Shown here: one piece after another, positions 58,433 to 64,000 of the stretch
Layout: each line of letters begins with the position of its first letter
Position numbering within the stretch: the first letter of the stretch is position 1
Source: Streptomyces albicerus
Lineage (GTDB): Bacteria > Actinomycetota > Actinomycetes > Streptomycetales > Streptomycetaceae
Direction: 5' to 3'
Length of the DNA: 64,000 nt
Assembly (NCBI RefSeq): GCF_008905045.1
Contig: NZ_VWMY01000033.1
Coordinates: 8,245 to 72,244, forward strand
The notes under the pieces: model-generated
What the model saw: only the letters and a program-made list of their open reading frames with translations
What the model was told of the DNA's origin: nothing
Databases searched by the model: none
Program-made: the position numbers and the translations under genes

Positions 58433-59377
58433 TTAGAGCAGGCCCGTGATCTTGCCGTGGGTGCGCTCGTTGCCGTACGCGAGACCGACCTCGCCGTACA
58501 GCTGCGTGCGGTCCTTCGCGCCGGTGCGCGCGAGCGGCTCGGCGAAGAAGTGGCCCTTGCCCGGGATCTCCTCGTACACGGGCATGCACTGCTCCAGGGA
58601 CACCACGGCGAGCTGGTCGGCAGGCATGTGCCGGTCCAGCATGATGTTGAGCGTGCCGAAGTCCGTCTCGATCGTCTGGACGCGGACACCGCCGACGGTG
58701 CGCGACTGCTCCTGGTAGTTCTTGTCCGTGACGAAGATCTTCGTCAGGGCCCGCTTCTGCGTGCTGTTCGTCAGCAGGGTCGCGGTCTCGGACTCCTGGA
58801 TGCCGCCGTTGTCCCATGCCATCTGGAGCAGGTCCAGGACCATGTCCTCGGTCAGCGCGGCCGCCGGGGCGTTCGCGATGACGTTCGTGACGATGGCCTC
58901 GAGAATGCCCCGGGTCCGGCGGGCAGTGAGGTTGTTCGCGGGCTTCAGGTAGGTGCCCTGGATGAAGCTGAACTCGACGTCCCTGACCATCTGCTTCAGC
59001 ATCTGCTCGACCTGCCAGTCGAGCTCGTTCAGGATGGTGTTCCGCTCGGCGTTGTTGATGCCGGCCTTCGCCTGCGTCGCGGCGAGCTTCGTGTAGCTGA
59101 CGCCGACGGTCTCGTGGTGGATCTGCACGATGTTGTCGACGCGCGCCCGGACGCGCTCTTCCTCGCCGGGGGCGTCCGCGCCTTCCAGCTTGGTGTTCTG
59201 GCCTGCGGCGCGCAGGTCGTAGGTCTGCCACTCGAACTCGATCGCGTCGGTCTGCCCACCGCCCGTCAGTCCGCCGATGGCGGAGAAGAACGGGGTGTCC
59301 GACGGGGTGAGCTGGTGGAGGATGCCGGTGTAGTTCGGCAGGTTGTACGTGGTGCCAAGCGCGGTGATTCCGGCCAT
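58433..59377 (-). CDS. Major capsid protein, SU10/DUF5309 type
   Basis: A 314-residue HK97-fold capsid protein. It begins MAGITALGTTYNLPNYTGIL and contains DTPFFSAIGGLTGGGQTDAI near the N-terminal arm, VSYTKLAATQAKAGINNAER, the TLNIMLDRHMPADQLAVVSL P-domain segment and HFFAEPLARTGAKDRTQLYG. These mark the SU10-type major capsid family. The ATG at 59377 has an AAGGAG ribosome site 7 bases upstream; a GTG two codons earlier lies too close to it. Confidence 0.92.
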   Translation of the reverse strand: MAGITALGTTYNLPNYTGILHQLTPSDTPFFSAIGGLTGGGQTDAIEFEWQTYDLRAAGQNTKLEGADAPGEEERVRARVDNIVQIHHETVGVSYTKLAATQAKAGINNAERNTILNELDWQVEQMLKQMVRDVEFSFIQGTYLKPANNLTARRTRGILEAIVTNVIANAPAAALTEDMVLDLLQMAWDNGGIQESETATLLTNSTQKRALTKIFVTDKNYQEQSRTVGGVRVQTIETDFGTLNIMLDRHMPADQLAVVSLEQCMPVYEEIPGKGHFFAEPLARTGAKDRTQLYGEVGLAYGNERTHGKITGLL

Positions 59378-59425
59378 GGCCACTCTCCTTCTGTGTGATG
59401 GGGCGCGGCCATGTGCCGGCCCGGA

Positions 59426-60154
59426 TTACTGCTGGGCTGCCTCGACGGCGGCGAGCTTGGAGTTCTCCAGCTGCATCACCCGGCGCCAGTTGCCGTCGGC
59501 CTTGGCCTGCGCGATCTCCTTGTCGAGGGACGGCGCGGTGTCGCCGGAGCCGCCGCCGAGGTCGCCTCCGGAGCGTCCGGGGCCCTTGGCGGGGGCGAGC
59601 TTGGCGAACTTCTCGACGGCTGCCTTGATGGCCTTGTCGTTGACCGTGCCGTCCTCGCCGACGAACTTGCCGAGGTCGATGAACTCGGCGAACTCGCTGA
59701 GGTCGACGCCTGCACGGGCGGCTGTGGCTTCGAGACGAGCCTGAGCGATCTGGGGCGCTGCCTCGGAGAGAGCGGCCGTGCGGCCCTGCTTCTCTGCCGC
59801 GGCGACGGCCTTCTCCTGCTCGGTCATCTGCGAGGCCTTGAGCGCGGCGAGCTCGTCCACCGCGGTCTTGTTGGCCTTGGCGCGGTCCTCCCACTTGCGG
59901 GCCTCGGCCTTCCAGTCCGTGCCCTCGCCGCCCTCGGCAGGCGGGGCCGGAGGAGTAGCCGGAGGTGTCGCGGGCGGGGTGCCCGGAGGAGGCGGGTTAC
60001 CGGCGGGCGGTACGGCCGGTGGCGTTCCACCGGATCCGCCTTCGCCCTCGCCGTTGCCACCCGCGATGGCGTAGATCGGCGAGCCGTTGCGGCGACGACC
60101 GAGCACGTCCAGCGGGGAGTGCGTAGCGAGCGGGTGCTTGAAAGGGAACTGCAT
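59426..60154 (-). CDS. Capsid scaffold protein
   Basis: A 242-residue scaffold. A Pro/Gly-rich region (about 40-75) is followed by a charged helix (DWKAEARKWEDRAKANKTAV; EQEKAVAAAEKQGRTAALSE) and a short C-terminal anchor helix (IAQAKADGNWRRVMQLENSK). This charged-helix plan and its position just before the major capsid gene are typical. The ATG at 60154 has a GGGAGA ribosome site. The longer open frame extending upstream is Arg/His-rich and not coding. Confidence 0.85.
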   Translation of the reverse strand: MQFPFKHPLATHSPLDVLGRRRNGSPIYAIAGGNGEGEGGSGGTPPAVPPAGNPPPPGTPPATPPATPPAPPAEGGEGTDWKAEARKWEDRAKANKTAVDELAALKASQMTEQEKAVAAAEKQGRTAALSEAAPQIAQARLEATAARAGVDLSEFAEFIDLGKFVGEDGTVNDKAIKAAVEKFAKLAPAKGPGRSGGDLGGGSGDTAPSLDKEIAQAKADGNWRRVMQLENSKLAAVEAAQQ

Positions 60155-60229
60155 GGTGTTCTCCCGTGCGGGATAATCCGGCGGTCGCCGTGCGGCGGGT
60201 GCCGGGAAGCGTGGTGCGGACCTGTGTCG

Positions 60230-60248
60230 TTTCCCCGTTTCGGGGAAA
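60230..60248. terminator. Hairpin between the minor capsid and scaffold genes
   Basis: TTTCCCCG (60230-60237), TTT, CGGGGAAA (60241-60248): a perfect 8-bp stem inside the 188-base gap, the longest gap of the late operon. There is no T-run on the minus strand, so it may set mRNA stability or expression ratios rather than stop transcription. Confidence 0.45.
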
Positions 60249-60342
60249 TCGGTCGGCAAGTGGCCCGGGCTTGTTGAGCGGGTCCGCGCATGGCTCCGCG
60301 GTTCGGACCAGTAGCTGCGGGGCCTTGTGCTCCGACCAGACG

Positions 60343-61482
60343 TCAGCGAGCGGCGCCGATCTGTTCGCGCTGCGGCTTGCGGCGCAGGTCCGGGTGCGCG
60401 GCCACGTTCTTGCGGGCCTCGGCCTGCCACTTGCGCACGAACTGCCCTGCGCGGCGGCGCGCGGCCTCGTCCATGGCTGCGGCCTGGCGGCGCTTCCACG
60501 CGCGGATGTGCCGCTCGATGGCCCGCTGCCGCTGCGTGTCCTCGTACGTCGTGCCCGGGGTTCCGTGGTGCGGTGGCCGCGTGGTCACGCCCGGCAGGTA
60601 GGCGCTGAGGCTGTGGCGGCAGTTCGGGTGGAACAGCCCAGCGCCACGGGCCTCCAGCAGGGAGCCGACGACGTGCACCGGGACTGTGCGGGTCGGCGAG
60701 AAGAGGCCGCCGTCCTGGATCGCGTGCTCGGCCTGCACGGTGCGCGGTCCGGGTGGTCCGTCGAGGGAGAGCACTTCGCCTTCCCACGGGCGGCACAGCT
60801 CGCACTCCAGCGGGGCGTCCGAGACGATGACCAGCCCGACGCCGAGCTCCGCGAGCACGTCCGTGTGACCCTCGATCGCCGCCCGGGCGGTCACACTGCG
60901 CACGGCCATCTCCGCGTACGCGCCGAGCTCCCAGTTGCGGCCGGCCGAGTCGGTGAACCCGGACACGCCACGACTCGCGAACCGGTTCAACGCCTGCTGG
61001 CTGGCCTGCCGTCGGGTCATCGTGCCGAGCAGCACGCTCGCGGACACTCGCGTGACGGTGTTCCGGAAGAAGTCGACGACCGCGCGGGTGATGCGGGCGT
61101 ACAGCGGGCGCGTGTCGGCCGCCCACGATGCGGCGAGCCGATCTACGGCGGGTGCGTTCGGTAGCTGGCGGCGGGCCTGGAGCTCGCGGCCGATGTCCAG
61201 CGCGCCGAGCTCGGCAACCGCGGCCTGGCGCCCGCGCCCGTACGCGGTGGCAAGGGCCTCGGCAACAGCCCCGTTCGCGTCGGCCTGGAGCGCCTCGGTG
61301 ACCTCCTCGACCGCCGCGCGCAGGTCACCGATGGAGCGCAGCTTGATCTCCGCCCACAGCGGCGACTCAAGACCGTCCTCGAGGGCCTGGCGCAGCTTGT
61401 CGATCAGCGTCAGCTCCGCGTCGTCATACAGCTTGCGCACGGCGGCGGCGAGATTCTCGGCCATCGCGGGCGACACCGGCAT
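60343..61482 (-). CDS. Phage minor capsid protein 2 (MuF-like)
   Basis: A 379-residue protein of the minor capsid 2/MuF group, likely injected with or bound to the portal. Helical N-terminus (LYDDAELTLIDKLRQALEDG), the MuF-like core with MTRRQASQQALNRFASRGVS, the Cys-containing LECELCRPWEGEVLSLDGPP and FHPNCRHSLSAYLPG, then a basic C-terminus (RHIRAWKRRQAAAMDEAARR). The paired Cys with the His of NCRHS could hold a metal ion. It follows the portal gene by 3 bases. Confidence 0.85.
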   Translation of the reverse strand: MPVSPAMAENLAAAVRKLYDDAELTLIDKLRQALEDGLESPLWAEIKLRSIGDLRAAVEEVTEALQADANGAVAEALATAYGRGRQAAVAELGALDIGRELQARRQLPNAPAVDRLAASWAADTRPLYARITRAVVDFFRNTVTRVSASVLLGTMTRRQASQQALNRFASRGVSGFTDSAGRNWELGAYAEMAVRSVTARAAIEGHTDVLAELGVGLVIVSDAPLECELCRPWEGEVLSLDGPPGPRTVQAEHAIQDGGLFSPTRTVPVHVVGSLLEARGAGLFHPNCRHSLSAYLPGVTTRPPHHGTPGTTYEDTQRQRAIERHIRAWKRRQAAAMDEAARRRAGQFVRKWQAEARKNVAAHPDLRRKPQREQIGAAR

Positions 61483-61485
61483 CGG

Positions 61486-63039
61486 CTACCCCCCTTGCGG
61501 CTCGCCCCCAGGCGCGGGGAATCCCTCGCCACCGGTCAGCACCGGATCGGCCATCGCGGACTCGTCCGTGATACGCGCGACCTCGGCCTTGACCCACGTG
61601 TCGTCCTTGCCTGGGTTCACCAGGCGCACGAGCGTCTCCCGGGACGCGGCCCTGGCCCGCTCCAGCAGCTCCGCCGTGGTCGCCAGCTCCCCGAGACCCT
61701 CGCTGATGGAGTCCTGGAACTCCACCTCGGGCGGCTCCGCGTCCAGGCCGCGCACACCGAACAGCGGCCCGGCCTCCACCGCGAGCTGGGCAGCGAGCGC
61801 ATCCGCGATGGCGGGCTGCCAGTACAACGCCTTACGCGCGCGAGTGATCAGCGACCTGCGTTCGCGGGCCTTGATCTCCGTCGCGGTGACGGCCTGGCCC
61901 TCGCCGTGCTCCCCGAACGTGCTCGCGGAGTAGCCGGCCTGCCGTGCGGCTTCGGCGACGAGCGCGGAGCAGGTGTCCATGTGCTGCTGCACGCGGATCT
62001 CGAACTGGACGACTTCCAGCGGGTTGGGGTCGCCGGGTCGCTGGAGCATCTGGAGTCCGGAGTAGACCCGGCGGTCCTCGTTCCAAGCGGCACCCTGGCC
62101 GGGGCCGAGGGACTCCAGCATCGAGTTCGGGACGACGATGCGGCCCTTGCCGTTGATGATGTCCCGCATCCAGCTGGACCAGGACTCGTCCAGGGCGTCC
62201 ATGATTCCTTCGATGCCCTGGAAGTCGGACTGTCCCCAGTACGCGGCGGCCGGGATGTTCCTCCAGGCGCGCGCCGGGCGGACGTTGGGCGCGTACGACG
62301 CGGTCAAGTGCTTCGGCGCCCCCGTGTCGATCCAGTCCTCGGACGTGATCTCGCGGGCGATCGGCTCGGTCTCCGGGTGGTCCTGGAGCGGCACACGGCG
62401 ACCGAGCATCCCCGGGGTGCCGACGTACAGGGCATGGAGGATCCGGCCGCGCTCGTGGCGCTCCAGGTGCCTCCACACCGTGTTCCCGTCGACCTCCACC
62501 ACACGCCAGAACGTCGCCGCGCGCAGCCTGCCGTACGCGAACTCGGGCACGGCCTGGTCCGCAGGCACGGCAGTCAGCCACGGCCGGTCGCTGATCTCCT
62601 CGTCCCATACGAGCCGCAGGTACGCCCCGCCGAGGGCGGCGCATACCTCGCCGCCCTCCAGGAGCGTCGGGTGCAGCTGCTCGGACAGCTTTTCCATCCG
62701 CTTCTTCGTGGCGTCGTTGGAACCGATCAGGGTCGGGGGCTCGGAGAACAGCAGCATCGAGCTCGTGCGGGCGATGTCGCCGGCCAGCGGGATGTGGAGC
62801 TTCTCGCGCTTCTGGCCCGGTTCTGTGGGCTGGCCCCAGAACCAGCGGGACAGGGTGCCGATGACGCCGCCGCGGTACTGACTTGGCCTGTTCTCGGGGA
62901 GTTCGCGCACGCCGCGGTTGAGGTAGCGGTCGGTGAGCCGGTCGGGCTCGGAGGAGTACCAGGCGTCCCAGTCGGCGAGGGCGTTCTGTACGCACGGGTC
63001 GGTGGGCGGCCACGCGATATCGCGGTCGGGCAGGGGCAT
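61486..63039 (-). CDS. Portal protein, SPP1 Gp6-like
   Basis: A 517-residue portal that forms the dodecameric DNA channel. Typical blocks are WDAWYSSEPDRLTDRYLNRG, IPLAGDIARTSSMLLFSEPP, the wing/stem region WRNIPAAAYWGQSDFQGIEG and LVAEAARQAGYSASTFGEHG. The ATG at 63039 overlaps the terminase stop (TAATG), which fixes the start. Length matches the SPP1-type family. Confidence 0.9.
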   Translation of the reverse strand: MPLPDRDIAWPPTDPCVQNALADWDAWYSSEPDRLTDRYLNRGVRELPENRPSQYRGGVIGTLSRWFWGQPTEPGQKREKLHIPLAGDIARTSSMLLFSEPPTLIGSNDATKKRMEKLSEQLHPTLLEGGEVCAALGGAYLRLVWDEEISDRPWLTAVPADQAVPEFAYGRLRAATFWRVVEVDGNTVWRHLERHERGRILHALYVGTPGMLGRRVPLQDHPETEPIAREITSEDWIDTGAPKHLTASYAPNVRPARAWRNIPAAAYWGQSDFQGIEGIMDALDESWSSWMRDIINGKGRIVVPNSMLESLGPGQGAAWNEDRRVYSGLQMLQRPGDPNPLEVVQFEIRVQQHMDTCSALVAEAARQAGYSASTFGEHGEGQAVTATEIKARERRSLITRARKALYWQPAIADALAAQLAVEAGPLFGVRGLDAEPPEVEFQDSISEGLGELATTAELLERARAASRETLVRLVNPGKDDTWVKAEVARITDESAMADPVLTGGEGFPAPGGEPQGG

Positions 63040-64000
63040 TACGCGGCCACCTCCAGGAGCATCGGGATGTGCGGCCGCCACAGGGCCTCAGTCGTACGCA
63101 CGCCGTACCGGAGCGCGTCACAGGAGTGGTCGTCCTGCTTGATGGGCTTGTCCTCGCCCTTCTCCGCCGCCTCGTCGTCCCAGGAGTAGCCCGGGACCTC
63201 CTCGATCAGCCCGACCGCCGACTCGTGCACGAATAGCCGGTTCGCCGCGAACAGCGAGCCCACCGTCCGGATGCCGTCCAAGACCGTGTTCTCCGCCGGG
63301 ACCACGCCGCTCACGCCGTCCCGGTGCAGCTGCTCGATGTACGACGCAGCCGAGGGGTCCACGACGGTGAACTCCGGCTGCACGCCGAGCACGTTGGTCT
63401 GCGGCTGGGCGACTCCGGCGAGCCACCGCCGGCGCGCCTGGCTGTATTCGGTGTCGGTCTTCTTTCGCCGCTCCGCGCGGGAGTCCCACCGGTACTCGGA
63501 GACGACGTACAGCCGCTGATCCGCGCCGAGGCCGATGAGCAAGTCCGAGTAGGGGTTGGTCGTGCCGTAGTCGATCGCGTCGCACAGCCACCGCTGGATG
63601 TGCGGGACGTCCTTGACGACGTGCCGCTGCTCGTCGAAGGCCTCGTAGATGGCGCCTTCGGCCTGGACCCAGTGCCCGAGGATGTTGCGGCGGTAGAACA
63701 GGCCGACGTACGTGCTCTTCAGCGACGCGACGTACTCGGGGTCGAGGAACGGGTTGTCGTCCAGGGTGAAGTGCCAGGAGCGGAGCCGGGTTTCGGCCGG
63801 GCGCTTGAGGTAGTCGCGGCGGAACCAGTGCGCCGGGTTGTCCGGGTTCGTGGTCGTGAAGATCCGCGCACCCTTGACGGAGCAGCGTGCCACGAGCTGG
63901 TCGAAGAACGTCTTCGGCAGGGTCGTGGCCTCGTCGACGTACGCCCCCGCGCAAGTCATGCCGCGGACCTTCGGTTCGGCCTTGGCGTCGTTGGCGCCCA
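63039..64000 (-). CDS. Terminase large subunit (5' part beyond the window)
   Basis: The C-terminal part (about 320 residues) of the DNA-packaging motor, continuing past the right edge. Visible are Walker B with the catalytic Glu (AGAYVDEATTLP), motif III-like FTTTNPDNPAHWFRRDYL, and the RNase H-type nuclease: first Asp in CDAIDYGTTNPYSDLLIGLG, second in FTVVDPSAASYIEQLH, third in DHSCDALRYG. The frame stays open to the edge (GANDAKAEPKVRGMTCAGAY), so any internal ATG is not the start. Confidence 0.93.
   Translation of the reverse strand, partial: GANDAKAEPKVRGMTCAGAYVDEATTLPKTFFDQLVARCSVKGARIFTTTNPDNPAHWFRRDYLKRPAETRLRSWHFTLDDNPFLDPEYVASLKSTYVGLFYRRNILGHWVQAEGAIYEAFDEQRHVVKDVPHIQRWLCDAIDYGTTNPYSDLLIGLGADQRLYVVSEYRWDSRAERRKKTDTEYSQARRRWLAGVAQPQTNVLGVQPEFTVVDPSAASYIEQLHRDGVSGVVPAENTVLDGIRTVGSLFAANRLFVHESAVGLIEEVPGYSWDDEAAEKGEDKPIKQDDHSCDALRYGVRTTEALWRPHIPMLLEVAA

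Noticed and set aside
60155..61126. In-frame extension of the scaffold gene upstream of 60154
   Set aside because: It overlaps the minor capsid gene in another frame, is Arg/His-rich, and a good ribosome site supports the ATG at 60154.

Overview
The window is high-GC actinobacterial DNA, almost certainly a Streptomyces chromosome. The grounds are codon use strongly biased to G/C in third positions, frequent GTG starts, several apparently leaderless genes, a fabD-fabH-acpP-fabF cluster led by a FasR-type activator, a homodimeric AceE, and several TerD-family genes. From memory, this order resembles the fasR/fab - aceE - terD neighbourhood of Streptomyces coelicolor; no alignment was run.

Layout. 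(1) 0-8 kb, mixed housekeeping and accessory genes: an EI24/CysZ-like membrane protein, a secreted peptidase-C15-like protein whose expected catalytic Cys is Ser, a divergent LysR/RidA pair around a perfect inverted repeat, a GH3 glycosidase broken by a single-base frameshift, and a lipoprotein SGNH hydrolase. (2) 8-13.3 kb, the type II fatty-acid synthase operon on the minus strand: fasR, fabD, fabH, acpP, fabF, closed by a strong hairpin. (3) 13.4-23.5 kb: pirin, a serine beta-lactamase-like hydrolase, GNAT, a MerR/aldo-keto reductase operon with an 18-bp palindromic operator, a DUF4429-SHOCT protein, a DUF1023 hydrolase, a divergent TetR/DHA2 efflux pair, and a potassium-channel-like protein. 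(4) 23.7-28 kb: aceE, a DUF3052 protein and a one-domain peroxiredoxin. (5) 28-41.4 kb, a Ter stress island: two canonical TerD proteins, a DUF475/TerC-like membrane protein, a larger TerD-like protein and a TerD with a Pro/Gly/Tyr tail. A three-gene biosynthetic operon follows: a CitE/HpcH-like lyase, a 998-residue double-phosphoribosyltransferase fusion with TRSP, StiP-like and PELOTA-like parts, and a HAD phosphatase. After it come DedA, FmdB-like, DUF4383 and membrane-anchored coiled-coil proteins. The three-gene operon matches the nucleoside-like metabolite branch of Ter systems described by comparative genomics (Anantharaman, Iyer and Aravind). (6) 41.4-42.5 kb: a DUF4097 lipoprotein and tRNA-Val(TAC).

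(7) From just after the tRNA to the right edge lies a siphovirus-type prophage. The tRNA 3' end is the likely attachment site, and the integrase is presumably beyond the window. Next to the tRNA are terminator-like hairpins and two direct repeats that could be integrase arm sites. An accessory block follows (a small XRE repressor, DUF6415, a small acidic protein, DUF6879, XRE-DUF5753), with paired TGTGCA boxes in its divergent promoter. The minus-strand late operon then reads, from the right edge leftwards: large terminase (cut by the edge), SPP1-type portal, minor capsid protein, scaffold, SU10-like major capsid, two small head proteins, head-tail connector genes, tail tube, a tail chaperone pair with a GGGAAAA minus-one frameshift site, tape measure, Dit, a Gp37-like protein, two fibre proteins and a lysis cassette.

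A dispersed repeat with the core GGGGCGCGGGGAACTGCGCG occurs in at least eight chromosomal intergenic spots. I found no copy inside the prophage, which fits a recent foreign origin for that part.
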